From positions 363,545 through 427,544 of the forward strand of contig NZ_LUKD01000008.1 in assembly GCF_001592745.1 (NCBI RefSeq): DNA of 64,000 nucleotides. Reading direction: 5' to 3'. The notes under the pieces were generated by a model, which did not search any database, was not told where the DNA came from, and saw only the letters and a program-made list of their open reading frames with translations. This stretch comes from Bdellovibrio bacteriovorus. Lineage in GTDB: Bacteria; Bdellovibrionota; Bdellovibrionia; Bdellovibrionales; Bdellovibrionaceae. The position numbers and the translations under genes are program-made. Positions 8,895-18,744 of this stretch are shown one piece after another. Every line of letters starts with the position of its first letter. Position 1 is the first letter of the stretch.

Positions 8895-11222
8895 TCACGT
8901 CGTGACGGGTTGTTTTTGATTCTTTTGACCAGTGCCGTTAGGGGTGGTGCTAAAATGGAACTTCAAAATATCCTTTTCCAGTTCCACATTGACACGTCCA
9001 CCGTCGACCAGGCGTCCAAAAAGTAATTCGTCGACCAAGGCTTTTTTCAGATGCTCATCCACGGCACGCGCTAAAGGACGGGCACCGTAAACTTTGTCGT
9101 AGCCTTTTTTCATTAGCCACTTAATTACTTCTTGAGAAACATTCAGTTCCACTTTTTTCTCGAGAAGAACCATTTTTAATTCGTCCACGAATTTTTGGGT
9201 GATCTTCGTGACCATGTCCTCGCTGAGATCACGGAAGGACACAACCGCGTCCAAACGATTGATAAACTCAGGAGAGAACGCTTTTTTAATGGCATCCATA
9301 GAAAGTGAACTGCGATTTTCTTCCACCATGCCGATCGTGCCGCGCGAAGTTTCTAAAGCTCCGGCATTTGAAGTCATAACAAGGATAACGTTTTTAAAGT
9401 CAGCAACACGTCCATTGCTGTCGGTGAGGCGACCGGCATCCATGACTTGCAAAAGAATGTTGGTCACGTCGGTATGAGCTTTTTCAATCTCATCCAGTAA
9501 GAAAACTCCATAAGGATTTTTCGTTACGGCCTCTGTTAAAAGACCGCCTTCTTCATAACCCACATATCCCGGAGGCGCACCGACTAGGCGAGCAACCGCA
9601 TGCTTTTCCATATACTCAGACATATCAAAGCGCTCAAAGTGAACACCTAGAATCTGTGCAAGTTGACGGCACACTTCGGTTTTACCCACACCCGTAGGCC
9701 CGGTGAAAAGGAAGCTGCCAATAGGTTTATTAGGTCGCCCCAATCCGCTGCGAGAAAACTTGATACTTGAGACCAAGCGATCGATGGCTTCGTCTTGACC
9801 GAAGATCAAAGCTTTTAATTTTTTATCAAGATCACGCAACTGCGTTTTTTCACTCGAAGAAATACTTGCGATTGGAAGACCTGTCATCTTCGCGATGGTC
9901 TCTTCCACTTCAGGTGCATCGATCTTCACATCTTCAGCGTGTTCGAATTTTAAGCGGAAGTGAGCTCCCGCTTCATCCAAAACGTCGATGGCTTTATCTG
10001 GCAGAAGCTTTCCATGAATGTGCTTTTGCGATAACTCGACCGCCGCACGCAGAGCTTCTTCTGTGTATTGGACCTCATGAAATTCTTCATATGATTTACG
10101 AAGACCACGGAGGATTTTAACAGCATCTTCGTTGGAAGGTTCGTTGATATCAATTTTTTGGAAGCGTCTATTTAGCGCACGATCTTTTTCAAAGTACTGA
10201 CGGTATTCCACGTGAGTGGTCGAGCCAATACAGCTGATATCGCCACTTGCTAGAGCGGGCTTTAACAAGTTTGAGGCATCCATAGAGCCTCCGCTTGTTG
10301 CACCGGCACCCACGATCGTGTGAATTTCGTCGATGAATAAAATCGCGCCTGGACGTTTTGCGATGTCTTTGACGACAGCTTTCAAGCGTCCTTCAAAATC
10401 CCCACGGAATTTCGTTCCCGCAAGCAATCCACCTAAATCTAAAGAGTAGATCACAGCGTTTTTAAGTTTTTCCGGAACATTTCCTTGCACGATTTTTTGT
10501 GCAAGTCCCTCGGCCACGGCCGTTTTACCAACACCGGGTTCGCCGATAAGCAGAGGATTGTTTTTCGTACGACGACACAAAACTTGAATCGTTCTTTCGA
10601 TCACGTCTTCGCGACCAATCAATGGATCCAATTTTCCAAGCTTGGCTTTGTCGTTCAAGTTGACACAGAAACTTTCAAGCGGAGAGCTGCGACCTTCTTC
10701 ATAAGATTCGCCTTGATATTCGCTTGAACGGGGAGCCGCAGAAGGAGGAATGTCGTGTTCCTTTCCATCTTTTGTGATCCCATGGGAAATATAATTAATG
10801 ATGTCAAATTGAGTAAGACCTTGTCGCGCCAGAGCGAAAGTGGCGTGAGAATCTTGCTCGTAAAAAAGAGAAACAAGTAAGCTGCCTTCACTGATTTGAT
10901 TGCGGCCAGCACTTTTCATTTGGATGGCAGCACGTTGAATCAGACGGTGGCAGGCAAGGGTGAACTCCGGAGTCCAAGAGTCAAATCCGCCGTATGATGA
11001 CAACTGGTCATCGGTGATTTGAGGAATTCCTGATTTCAGATGATCGCGCAAGTCCTGACGAAGTTTTTGCACGTTGACGGCGCAAGCTTCAAGGATCTCA
11101 ACCATCAAAGGAGATTCAGTTAGCACCAACAAGATGTGTTCTAATGTCACGAATTCGTGATGGTGGCGTTTGGCGAGTTCAGTTGCTTCGGCGAGCTTCC
11201 GCTCAAGTTCGCGGCTCATCAT
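8895..11222 (-). CDS. clpA: ATP-dependent Clp protease ATPase subunit ClpA
   Basis: ClpA unfolds substrates and feeds them to ClpP. The N-domain (about 1-145) binds ClpS. AAA module 1 has Walker A GEPGVGKT (about 227-234) and Walker B LFIDE (about 295-299); module 2 has GPTGVGKT (about 508-515) and FLLDE (about 574-578). A ClpP-docking loop is present as TIGM near 629-632, close to the usual IGL/IGF. The middle region is short, so this is ClpA and not ClpB or ClpC. The C-terminus carries a short Gln/Lys/Asn-rich extension. The start overlaps the clpS stop by 4 nt, the standard clpS-clpA arrangement. The peptidase ClpP is not in the window. Confidence 0.96.
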   Translation of the reverse strand: MMSRELERKLAEATELAKRHHHEFVTLEHILLVLTESPLMVEILEACAVNVQKLRQDLRDHLKSGIPQITDDQLSSYGGFDSWTPEFTLACHRLIQRAAIQMKSAGRNQISEGSLLVSLFYEQDSHATFALARQGLTQFDIINYISHGITKDGKEHDIPPSAAPRSSEYQGESYEEGRSSPLESFCVNLNDKAKLGKLDPLIGREDVIERTIQVLCRRTKNNPLLIGEPGVGKTAVAEGLAQKIVQGNVPEKLKNAVIYSLDLGGLLAGTKFRGDFEGRLKAVVKDIAKRPGAILFIDEIHTIVGAGATSGGSMDASNLLKPALASGDISCIGSTTHVEYRQYFEKDRALNRRFQKIDINEPSNEDAVKILRGLRKSYEEFHEVQYTEEALRAAVELSQKHIHGKLLPDKAIDVLDEAGAHFRLKFEHAEDVKIDAPEVEETIAKMTGLPIASISSSEKTQLRDLDKKLKALIFGQDEAIDRLVSSIKFSRSGLGRPNKPIGSFLFTGPTGVGKTEVCRQLAQILGVHFERFDMSEYMEKHAVARLVGAPPGYVGYEEGGLLTEAVTKNPYGVFLLDEIEKAHTDVTNILLQVMDAGRLTDSNGRVADFKNVILVMTSNAGALETSRGTIGMVEENRSSLSMDAIKKAFSPEFINRLDAVVSFRDLSEDMVTKITQKFVDELKMVLLEKKVELNVSQEVIKWLMKKGYDKVYGARPLARAVDEHLKKALVDELLFGRLVDGGRVNVELEKDILKFHFSTTPNGTGQKNQKQPVTT

Positions 11223-11572
11223 GCTTCCTCCTCCAGTGTACTTTTTAGGGGATACTGATTGAGTTGCGCGAATTGATTGACTTGCATCACCTTCATTTCC
11301 GCAATCTCCAAGGAGTAGACCCCGGCGACACCTGCACCCTTCTTATGTACATCTAACATGATTTGCGTCGCTTGCTCCTCTGTTTTCGCAAAAAAACGAC
11401 GCAATACAAGAACCACAAAATCCATCGGCGTGTAATCATCATTAAGAAGAATTACTTTATACATCTTCGGAGTGTCTAGTTTTGGGACAAGCTGGACGCC
11501 AGCCTCTCCCTCCGGACTCGAGAATGGATAATTACTGCCGTTATTATTATTGTCGTTGTTTCCCATACTCAT
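11219..11572 (-). CDS. clpS: ClpS adaptor, N-end rule substrate selector
   Basis: ClpS delivers proteins with bulky hydrophobic N-termini to ClpA. The family core is clear: YKVILLNDDYTPMDFVV (about 38-54) forms the N-degron pocket, and the conserved helix with LDVHKKGAG and the YSLEIAEMKV segment follow. The N-terminal 30 residues are a flexible Asn/Gly-rich tail (a run of about ten Asn/Gly/Asp), longer than in E. coli ClpS. A second ATG two codons in (11566) is an alternative start. It is the first gene of the clpS-clpA operon and is divergent from pilA across a 216-bp gap. Confidence 0.96.
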   Translation of the reverse strand: MSMGNNDNNNNGSNYPFSSPEGEAGVQLVPKLDTPKMYKVILLNDDYTPMDFVVLVLRRFFAKTEEQATQIMLDVHKKGAGVAGVYSLEIAEMKVMQVNQFAQLNQYPLKSTLEEEA

Positions 11573-11739
11573 AAGTCTACTACCTCACGACTCAATTTGA
11601 GCACTCTTTAAGACTTGGCAAGTCGGGGGTCCTAATAAAGCTATTCGTTAGTCGAGACTAGCTCTGAAAATGATGATGCAAACTCATTGCAATTTATGCT
11701 GTCTGATTCGAGACAGTCACTTGCAATAAGCATTTAATT

Positions 11740-11767
11740 TTGACACACTTATGTGGGTAAGCAGAAT
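11740..11767 (+). promoter_or_regulatory. Possible pilA promoter
   Basis: A consensus -35 TTGACA lies at 11740-11745. The best -10 at 16-17 bp spacing (CAGAAT/AGAATT, 11762-11768) is poor, so an activator may be needed. A small 6-bp stem (11699-11704 with 11711-11716) lies just upstream and could be its site. Confidence 0.35.
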
Positions 11768-11788
11768 TAAAGAACCATGGAGGTCTTA

Positions 11789-12400
11789 ATGTTGTTCTCT
11801 TCTAAGAATTCTCAACGCGGTTTCTCGCTCGTTGAGTTGATGGTTGTGGTGGCAATCATCGGTATCCTCGCTGCAATCGCAGTTCCATCTGTAAATAAAT
11901 ATATGGCGAAAGCTCGTCAGTCTGAAGCTAAGACGAATTTGTCTTCATTGTATACGGCTGAGAAAGCTTTTTATTCTGAGTATAACACGTACGACAGCCG
12001 TTTCGCGGCGGTTGGTTATACGCCTGAGGGTTCGCTTCGTTATAATGTTGGGTTTTCTGCAACGGGCACAGTGGCTGGTATCGCGAATGGTTATAGTACG
12101 ACTCCTGCCAATGAGTTTTACTCTGCTGGTGGTCCCGGAACCGCATATTGCGGAGCTGCGGGTGCGTTTCTACGTGGATGTACAATGTTGAATGGTGCAA
12201 CAGGAGCTGCACCTCCAGCAATCGAAGATGGTATTTGCACAGTGAGTACGAGTGGAGTTGCCGCTGGATGTACTACTCGCGTTGACAACTTCCAAGCAGG
12301 AGCTGTAGCTGTTATCCAAACCTCAGCTCCGGTTCGTGAAGACCGTTGGGCTATCGACAGCTCAAAAGTTATCCGTAATACTCAGATTGGTATTCAATAG
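11789..12400 (+). CDS. pilA: Type IV major pilin PilA
   Basis: This is a type IVa prepilin. A short basic leader ends in Gly (NSQRG), followed by the class III cleavage site with Phe+1 and Glu+5 (FSLVEL) and a hydrophobic helix (about residues 13-33). The mature C-terminal domain contains two cysteine pairs consistent with a disulfide loop. In Bdellovibrio, type IV pili are needed for prey entry. The start is the ATG at 11789: GGAGGT at 11779-11784 is positioned for it and overlaps the earlier ATG at 11777. The protein is about 203 aa. A strong intrinsic terminator begins 42 nt after the stop, inside the next gene. Confidence 0.95.
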   Translation: MLFSSKNSQRGFSLVELMVVVAIIGILAAIAVPSVNKYMAKARQSEAKTNLSSLYTAEKAFYSEYNTYDSRFAAVGYTPEGSLRYNVGFSATGTVAGIANGYSTTPANEFYSAGGPGTAYCGAAGAFLRGCTMLNGATGAAPPAIEDGICTVSTSGVAAGCTTRVDNFQAGAVAVIQTSAPVREDRWAIDSSKVIRNTQIGIQ

Positions 12401-12403
12401 TTA

Positions 12404-13090
12404 ATGAAGACTGCTGTTGAATCGACTATTGGTTTCAACTTTAAAATCCCCAGTATTTTACTGGGGATTTTTGCTTTAGCGGTCATTGTCTTTTCCCAGT
12501 TCTTCGCGGCAAGTTCGTTAAAAAAGGAACGCGCACTGATAGCGCCTCCGCCAAATCTTCAGCATTTTTCGTTTGGTTATAGTGAAGCAATGGCAGATCT
12601 TTTTTGGATTCGCGCGGTTCAAGATTTCGATTATTGTGATCAGCAAATCGCACAAAATGTATGTCGAAATAATTCATGGCTTTACAGCATGCTAGATACC
12701 ATCACGAATCTAGCACCCAAATTTCGCATTCCCTATGCGGCAGGTGCGTTAGCATTGACCGTTATCATCACTGATGTTGACGGTGCGACAAAGATTTTTG
12801 AAAAAGGTGTTAAAGAATTTCCGAACGATTGGCGCATCTCTTACCGCGCAGCTTATCACTACCTGTATGAAGTGAAAGACAACAAGCGAGCGGCAGAATT
12901 ATTAATTCAAGCGGGTAAAAACGGTGCTCCGCCTTGGGTTTTCACCTTGGCTGGCCGCCTTTACTCTGACTCTGGTAACATGGAACTTGCCGAAGCACTT
13001 CTACAAGAAATGAAGGACACTCAGCAAGATCCCACGCTGATAAAGCGTCTTCAGGACAAAATCGATTCCATGAAAGCCTCTTCTAAGTAA
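12404..13090 (+). CDS. Membrane-anchored TPR-like protein downstream of pilA
   Basis: The ATG is only 3 nt after the pilA stop, suggesting translational coupling. There is one N-terminal membrane helix (about residues 14-36), then a soluble region with a helical, TPR-like second half (ATKIFEKGVKEFPNDW, AAELLIQAGKNG, AEALLQEM). Two cysteines (CDQQIAQNVC) could form a disulfide outside the cytoplasm. I do not recognise a specific family. Its position after pilA suggests a role in pilus assembly or anchoring, but that rests on context alone. Codons 14-23 contain the pilA terminator, so expression must rely on read-through or on ribosomes disrupting the hairpin. Confidence 0.8.
   Translation: MKTAVESTIGFNFKIPSILLGIFALAVIVFSQFFAASSLKKERALIAPPPNLQHFSFGYSEAMADLFWIRAVQDFDYCDQQIAQNVCRNNSWLYSMLDTITNLAPKFRIPYAAGALALTVIITDVDGATKIFEKGVKEFPNDWRISYRAAYHYLYEVKDNKRAAELLIQAGKNGAPPWVFTLAGRLYSDSGNMELAEALLQEMKDTQQDPTLIKRLQDKIDSMKASSK
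12443..12475 (+). terminator. Strong intrinsic terminator of pilA, located inside the next gene
   Basis: A 13-bp perfect stem (12443-12455 with 12459-12471) with a 3-base loop runs straight into a T-rich stretch. It lies 42 nt past the pilA stop and within codons 14-23 of the following gene, encoding part of its membrane helix. Confidence 0.8.
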
Positions 13091-13149
13091 GAAGCAATGC
13101 GTCCAATGGCTTTTTAAGGCCGAACTCTCGCAGAAAATTCAAGCAGGCA

Positions 13150-13179
13150 TTGACGGATCCTCATTCGTCACCATATTTT
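13150..13179 (+). promoter_or_regulatory. Heat-shock-like promoter of dnaJ
   Basis: TTGACG (13150-13155), 15 bases, then CCATATTTT. The dnaK promoter region has the same layout (TTGACG, 15 bases, CCACATTT). Both resemble the sigma-32 pattern CTTGAA-N-CCCCAT. No CIRCE (HrcA) inverted repeat is seen. Confidence 0.5.
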
Positions 13180-13223
13180 GATTTGCACAGCACATTCAAT
13201 AATTTAGGACACGAAAAACGAAA

Positions 13224-14342
13224 ATGGCTCAAAGAGACTACTACGAAATTTTAGGCGTTGCCCGTGAAGCAGACCAAGACACGATTAAAAAAGCTTATCG
13301 TAAATTGGCGATGCAATTCCATCCTGATAAAAATCCAGGCAACAAAGAAGCCGAAGATAAATTTAAAGAGGCTGCCGGAGCTTACGAAGTTCTCAGTGAT
13401 CCAGATAAGCGCGCGAAATACGATCGCTTCGGTCACGACGCGTTCACAGGCCGTGGCGGTGGTGGAGCTGGCTTCACCGATGTGGAAGACATCTTCTCTC
13501 ATTTCGGCGATATTTTCGGAGACTTCTTCGGTGGAGGCATGGGTGGACAACAACGCCAACGCCGCGACAGAAATTCACCACGCCGTGGTTCTGATTTAAG
13601 ATACGTCACTGAAGTCACATTGAAAGATGTGATCACAGGTTTAGAAAAAGAAATCGAATTCGATACCGATAAAAACTGCGACGACTGCAAAGGCTCTGGC
13701 GCAGAAAAAGGTTCGCAAGTTACGACATGTACAATGTGCGGAGGCTCAGGCCAAGTCGTGCGCTCGCAAGGTTTCTTTGCAATGGCTTCGACATGTCCTC
13801 AGTGTCAGGGGCAAGGAACCACAATTAAAAATCCTTGTAAGTCCTGCAAAGGTAAAGGCCGCGTCGCTGAACATCGCAAGATCCGCTTAAACATCCCAGC
13901 CGGTGTCGACACAGGCACAAGACTGCGTGTAGCTACAGAAGGTGAGGGCGGCTACATGGGCGGCCCTCCAGGAGATTTATACGTAGAAATCCGCGTGAAG
14001 CCCCACAATCACTTCGAGCGTCGTGGTGATGACTTGGTCGCAGAGCTTTCGGTTCCGTACGTGCAAATGCTTCTTGGCGCAGAAATCGAAGTTCCAACGG
14101 TTACGTCAAAAGCGACAGTGGAAGTTCCAAAAGGCTCTCATCCAGGTGATACAGTGAAACTTCAAGGCGAAGGCCTACCATCATTGCGTGGAAATCGTCG
14201 CGGTGATATCTACTTCCACATTAATGTGCAACTTCCAGATAAGCTGAATAAAGACGAAGAAAAACTTCTTCGCGAAATCGCCAAAGCCCGCGGGCTGAAA
14301 GTCTCCCCAGAAGGCGGCGGATTTTTTGGACGCAAAAAATAG
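13224..14342 (+). CDS. dnaJ: Co-chaperone DnaJ (Hsp40)
   Basis: DnaJ stimulates the ATPase of DnaK and presents unfolded substrates. The J-domain (about 1-70) has the HPD motif in FHPDKNPG; a Gly/Phe-rich linker follows (about 75-115). Four CxxCxGxG zinc motifs come next: [24 protein letters not shown] and CKSCKGKG. The C-terminal substrate domains complete a 372-aa, standard type I DnaJ. Unlike the usual dnaK-dnaJ operon, dnaK is 8.7 kb downstream, with accessory genes between. The two genes share a promoter-like motif. Confidence 0.97.
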   Translation: MAQRDYYEILGVAREADQDTIKKAYRKLAMQFHPDKNPGNKEAEDKFKEAAGAYEVLSDPDKRAKYDRFGHDAFTGRGGGGAGFTDVEDIFSHFGDIFGDFFGGGMGGQQRQRRDRNSPRRGSDLRYVTEVTLKDVITGLEKEIEFDTDKNCDDCKGSGAEKGSQVTTCTMCGGSGQVVRSQGFFAMASTCPQCQGQGTTIKNPCKSCKGKGRVAEHRKIRLNIPAGVDTGTRLRVATEGEGGYMGGPPGDLYVEIRVKPHNHFERRGDDLVAELSVPYVQMLLGAEIEVPTVTSKATVEVPKGSHPGDTVKLQGEGLPSLRGNRRGDIYFHINVQLPDKLNKDEEKLLREIAKARGLKVSPEGGGFFGRKK

Positions 14343-14443
14343 TACGGGACTTTCTGGTAGATTGTAAGTTGTAAACAAAAATTGATATAATATTTTGGAC
14401 TCCGATGCCGATAAACTAATGTTTGTTAAGGCAAGGAGTTTAT

Positions 14444-17400
14444 GTGTTCCGATTATTAATATCTTTAGTTGTTTTATCTATTGGATTTAGAGTTAATTCA
14501 GCCGTAGCATCTTCGTGTGAAGAAGATAAACAGAAGGCGATCGCCAAAGCGAAAAGCGAATGCGCTGGATCCGGTTGTTATCCTCAGGGGGATCCATGCT
14601 GGCAGTATGACGGGATAGTTTTTGAGAAAATTGCCGGCTCTCCAGTTAATGCCTACAGCATGGTATGTCTTGTTACTTTTAGCTACCAGAATGGAACGAC
14701 GTTCACGTCTAGGTCGGGGAAAGGTGGAATTAGTGACTGCGAAAATTACTCCAAAGTACATGTCAAGCAGGCCTCCACTAACCAATATAATCCGAAACAA
14801 ATTTGTGGCTCGATTGTCGGCGTTGAAAACCAAACCCTTGGAGAGAAAATTCCTCTAGTTGGTGCTAGTTTTTCTCTACATTACTCAACAGCCTTATCTA
14901 AAGGTCGCATTGGAGATTATATTGTAGAGTCTGAGGTTGCTGGGCCCGTACCACGTGACTATCTTACCTCTTTTAATTACGAAGTTTTTGATGGTAGCAC
15001 GTCCATTTTAAATCAAACATTTATCAACACTCCCAACCAGACTTTCTCATTTACGTGGAATGGTCTTGATTTGAGTTCAAATCCAGTATTTGGACCAAAG
15101 AAGTTTAACATTAATAGAACTGAGATCTCACCTTCAGGCTCGGTCACCTATCCAGGTGAATTTACTCTCGGAAATTTCGATGCATATGAGATCGGATTGG
15201 GGGGCTGGCTTCCCTCTAACTATCACTTATATAGTCATTCTACCCAAAAGCTGTATTCTAGCGACGGCAGTGTGAGGGATGTTGTGGCACAAGCTTTCGG
15301 GGCACTACATTACGTAGCTGAGATCGATGGCAGCGTCGTCTATTTTTTCGATTCATCAGGCAGACAAGTCTCAATTAAGTCTGGGTTCCTAGGTTATACG
15401 ATGTACGCATTCAACTACGACAGTCAGGGAAGATTAACTAGTGTCGTTGAGCCTTTTGGTAAAACGACAACATTCAACAGAAATCTCTTAGGTGAGTTGA
15501 CTTCGATCACGGCTCCTAATGGTATTGTCACCGCCATCAATCTAGATTCAAATGGCTTTATTTCTTCCGTAACGAATCCAAACAGTGAGGTCTACAATCT
15601 CATTAACAATACTGCTGGCTTATTGATTTCATTTCAAAAGCCCGGTGGCCAAATAAATACCTTTTCGTATGATTTAAAAGGGAATCTCATCAAAGATACG
15701 CATTCAGGTGGATATTTTTTTGACCTTGTAAAGAGCCTGACACCGGCTTATCCCATTGACATCAGAGTGGTGTCTTCTATGGGGCGAGCGGTTCGTACCT
15801 ACGGATCAGGAGATGGTAAGGAGGTAAATCGCATTGTATTACGTCCTGCTGGCGGTTCTGAGGAGTATAAATATTCGTCAACCGCAACAACTGCAGAAGA
15901 GACAATTGTTGACAGAGGAGTTCGACAATATACTACTTCCTCGCGCGATGCACGTTTTGGAGGGACTGCGAATCGCTTGGAGTCACTCGAGAAAACGTAT
16001 CAGAATGGCGGCACTAAGAGGCTCGACAGAAGTTACAACATTTCACTTTCGAATCCTGCAGACCCTTTTTCAATCTCTAATTATTCTTCGACCCATGTGT
16101 TTGACTCGTCTATTGCATCTACGGTGACAACAAATTATGATCCTATCACTAAGCGTTTTACAAGTACGACTCAGTCTGGCAACAGCCATTATTTCGAAAT
16201 TGATTCTTACGAGCGACCTACCCTAATTAAAGCGGGTACTCAAGAAAGTATCCTGTTTGCGTATACGAACGAAAAATTAAGTTCAGTAACCCAAGGGGGG
16301 CGAGTAACACAGCTTGCCTATAATACCGACGGTTATATTTCGTCAGTGACCAACGCCCTCAATGAAAGTACAGGCTTCATTTATGACAGCGCGGGAAGAG
16401 TGACGTCGCAAGTTTTGGCTGACAGTCGAGTTGTTGTTTTTGGCTATGATCTTAATGGAAGAGTGTCATCGATAACTCCCCCCGGTCGAAGTCCACACTA
16501 TTTTAATATCAATCTGAACGAAATGCCATCATCATACAATCCTCCAGTATTGTCAGGAGTGACGAATGTCGATACAACCTATACCTATAATAATGATAAG
16601 CAACTGACACAAATTGTGAAGCCATCTGGAGTTACGGTAAATCTTAACTACAGTTCTTCAAATGGACGATTGCAATCCTACGTGACTAGCGAGGGTACAT
16701 ACGGTATCTCGATTGATAGTACGACTGGACTCCCTAGCTCCATTAGTGTTCCAAACGGTCAAAATGTTTCGATCTCTTATAATGGGACGAAGCCAGCTTC
16801 AGTTTGGAGTGACGATTCGATAGGCGGCTCCTATGTTTCTATCGGATACATACCTACTTATAGAAAAGGGGATCAACTTTATTCCGACGAGATTTACTTG
16901 GGTGGGACTCAAGAAAAAGTTTATTATACACATAATGCGGATCGAAAGTTAGAAACCGCAGGTTCATTGACATTGAACTATTCGACACCGAACGGATATC
17001 TTTCTGGAACATCTATTGGAGCTTCCCCCAATATTGTTACCGACACTCTGGGATATAGTTCTTTTGGTGAGCTGACGGCATATGATGCACAATATGGCGG
17101 AACTAGCTTATATTCATATACGTTAACGAGAGACGATCTAGGTCGAGTCTCATCTAAAACAGAAACGTTGGACGGAGTATCACAAACTTTTGAGTACGAT
17201 TACGACAGTGTCGGTCGACTTATAGAGGTAAAGAAGAATTCCATTATTCAGTCTACTTATGGATACGACACGAATAATAATCGAGTTTCCGGAAATGTTG
17301 GTTCGCAGACGATCACGGCTAGTTACGATGCTCAAGATCGTATCACGTCTTATAATGTCTTTACTTATGTACATAACACCAACGGCGAAATGATTTCCAA

Positions 17401-18334
17401 AACCAATACTTTGACGGGAGAAACTACTACTTTCACATACGACTCATTTGGAAATACAAAAACCGTGACGCTACCGAATAGTGACGTCATATCTTATTAC
17501 TACGATGGCTTATTTAGAAGAGTTGCAAAGAAGGTTAATTCCACGCTTATAAAGCGATGGGTGTACATGGATCAACTTCGGGTTGCTGCCGAGCTTGATG
17601 GCGCGGGAAATCTACAGAAACGGTTTGTATACGCATCAAAATCTAATGTTCCCGACTACATGGTAATGTCAGGTTCTTCTTACAGAATTGTATCCGACAG
17701 CTTAGGTTCACCTCGTCTTGTCGTAAAAGTTTCAGATGGTTCTGTGCTTCAGAAAGTTACCTACGATGAGTTCGGAAGAGTATTGAGTGACACCAATTCT
17801 GGTGCAATTCCGTTCAAGTTTGCTGGGGGGCTCTATGATGAAGATACTCATCTCATTCGATTCGGAGCGAGAGACTATGATCCTAGTATAGGCAGATGGT
17901 TGAGTAAGGATCCCATTTTATTCTTAGCAGGTGACTCAAACGTATTTGGCTACGTTGCTCAGGATCCTGTTAACTCCATAGATCCTAGTGGACTATACGA
18001 AATATGTACGACCCCGTTGGGCGGGTTCAGTAGCGAATTTGGTCCGGTATATCATCAATATTTATGTGCTAATGGCGTCTGTGGAGGACAAACGCGTAGT
18101 GGAAACGCGATAAGCAGCGCAGGAGTGGATTCGAATGATCCTGCGCCAGGCAGCACTGGAGTGAAATGTAAAGAAGGGCCCAAACATCGTCAAGGCTGTA
18201 TGGATCAATGTGTTGCAGATGCTATTGGTGGTTCTCGACCTCAATATAGCGTGATAAACGTAGGTGGTGCAAACTGCCAAAAATGGGTCAGTGACACAGT
18301 CGAGAGGTGTTCGGCGCAATGCAATCGAAATTAA
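14444..18334 (+). CDS. Secreted RHS/YD-repeat protein with Cys-rich C-terminal tail (candidate polymorphic toxin)
   Basis: The start chosen is GTG at 14444, because AAGGAG (14433-14438) is correctly spaced and a Sec signal peptide follows (FRLLISLVVLSIGF, cleavage near AVASS). The N-terminal domain has seven or more cysteines. About 1000 residues of YD repeats (GRLTSVVEPFGKTTTF, YDSAGRVTSQ, YDLNGRVSSI) should build a beta-cocoon shell. The repeats end with the RHS core signature: RFGARDYDPSIGRW, then DPVNSIDPSGLY. After it comes a 111-residue tail with nine cysteines and no recognised fold, the position where RHS toxins carry their variable effector. Base composition is AT-richer than neighbours, suggesting transfer. 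Sec export, rather than type VI secretion, is implied by the signal peptide. Confidence 0.88.
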   Translation: MFRLLISLVVLSIGFRVNSAVASSCEEDKQKAIAKAKSECAGSGCYPQGDPCWQYDGIVFEKIAGSPVNAYSMVCLVTFSYQNGTTFTSRSGKGGISDCENYSKVHVKQASTNQYNPKQICGSIVGVENQTLGEKIPLVGASFSLHYSTALSKGRIGDYIVESEVAGPVPRDYLTSFNYEVFDGSTSILNQTFINTPNQTFSFTWNGLDLSSNPVFGPKKFNINRTEISPSGSVTYPGEFTLGNFDAYEIGLGGWLPSNYHLYSHSTQKLYSSDGSVRDVVAQAFGALHYVAEIDGSVVYFFDSSGRQVSIKSGFLGYTMYAFNYDSQGRLTSVVEPFGKTTTFNRNLLGELTSITAPNGIVTAINLDSNGFISSVTNPNSEVYNLINNTAGLLISFQKPGGQINTFSYDLKGNLIKDTHSGGYFFDLVKSLTPAYPIDIRVVSSMGRAVRTYGSGDGKEVNRIVLRPAGGSEEYKYSSTATTAEETIVDRGVRQYTTSSRDARFGGTANRLESLEKTYQNGGTKRLDRSYNISLSNPADPFSISNYSSTHVFDSSIASTVTTNYDPITKRFTSTTQSGNSHYFEIDSYERPTLIKAGTQESILFAYTNEKLSSVTQGGRVTQLAYNTDGYISSVTNALNESTGFIYDSAGRVTSQVLADSRVVVFGYDLNGRVSSITPPGRSPHYFNINLNEMPSSYNPPVLSGVTNVDTTYTYNNDKQLTQIVKPSGVTVNLNYSSSNGRLQSYVTSEGTYGISIDSTTGLPSSISVPNGQNVSISYNGTKPASVWSDDSIGGSYVSIGYIPTYRKGDQLYSDEIYLGGTQEKVYYTHNADRKLETAGSLTLNYSTPNGYLSGTSIGASPNIVTDTLGYSSFGELTAYDAQYGGTSLYSYTLTRDDLGRVSSKTETLDGVSQTFEYDYDSVGRLIEVKKNSIIQSTYGYDTNNNRVSGNVGSQTITASYDAQDRITSYNVFTYVHNTNGEMISKTNTLTGETTTFTYDSFGNTKTVTLPNSDVISYYYDGLFRRVAKKVNSTLIKRWVYMDQLRVAAELDGAGNLQKRFVYASKSNVPDYMVMSGSSYRIVSDSLGSPRLVVKVSDGSVLQKVTYDEFGRVLSDTNSGAIPFKFAGGLYDEDTHLIRFGARDYDPSIGRWLSKDPILFLAGDSNVFGYVAQDPVNSIDPSGLYEICTTPLGGFSSEFGPVYHQYLCANGVCGGQTRSGNAISSAGVDSNDPAPGSTGVKCKEGPKHRQGCMDQCVADAIGGSRPQYSVINVGGANCQKWVSDTVERCSAQCNRN

Positions 18335-18735
18335 GTTCATTCAATATTATAAAAGCGGTCTGGTTGACGCTTAGTGTGGGTGTTGCCATTTTTGGATTGC
18401 TGGCGCAAGGGGATTCGAGTGTTGTTGCCAGCTATCTGATTTGGCTTCTAACGTTGCCATCCGGAATTGCAGTTTATTTCGGTGTATCATTTGCGCTGAG
18501 TTTTATCGCAAAAGAATCTTTGGGCTTTGGAGGCCTCTACGATTTTTCACTTACTCTTTTTACTTATTTGCTGGCGATTATATTTGGCTATTTTCAGTGG
18601 TTTATCGTCGTTCCCAAAGAAATATACAAGTTGAAGAAAAATAAAACGTCTCGCGCGTGGTTCATTGTTTATTTCATCTTGATTATTTTCAGTGTTTATC
18701 TTTTTCTCGGACACATTTTCCCATCTGTCGACTAA
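18319..18735 (+). CDS. Small four-helix membrane protein, candidate immunity protein for the RHS tail
   Basis: The ATG at 18319 lies inside the last codons of the RHS gene (16-nt overlap), so the two are co-expressed. The protein (about 138 aa) has around four transmembrane helices (VWLTLSVGVAIFGLL; SYLIWLLTLPSGIAVYF; FSLTLFTYLLAIIFGYF; WFIVYFILIIFSVYLF) and short charged loops. It matches no family I know. A small gene overlapping the 3' end of an RHS gene is the usual position of the cognate immunity gene. A membrane immunity protein would fit a toxin acting at the membrane or in the periplasm. The role is inferred from position only. Confidence 0.7.
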   Translation: MQSKLSSFNIIKAVWLTLSVGVAIFGLLAQGDSSVVASYLIWLLTLPSGIAVYFGVSFALSFIAKESLGFGGLYDFSLTLFTYLLAIIFGYFQWFIVVPKEIYKLKKNKTSRAWFIVYFILIIFSVYLFLGHIFPSVD

Positions 18736-18744
18736 AGTTCGCTA

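Noticed and set aside
13091-13223. CIRCE/HrcA operator at dnaJ (and at dnaK)
   Set aside because: No TTAGCACTC-N9-GAGTGCTAA repeat is present at either gene; the shared TTGACG motif fits better with sigma-32-like control.
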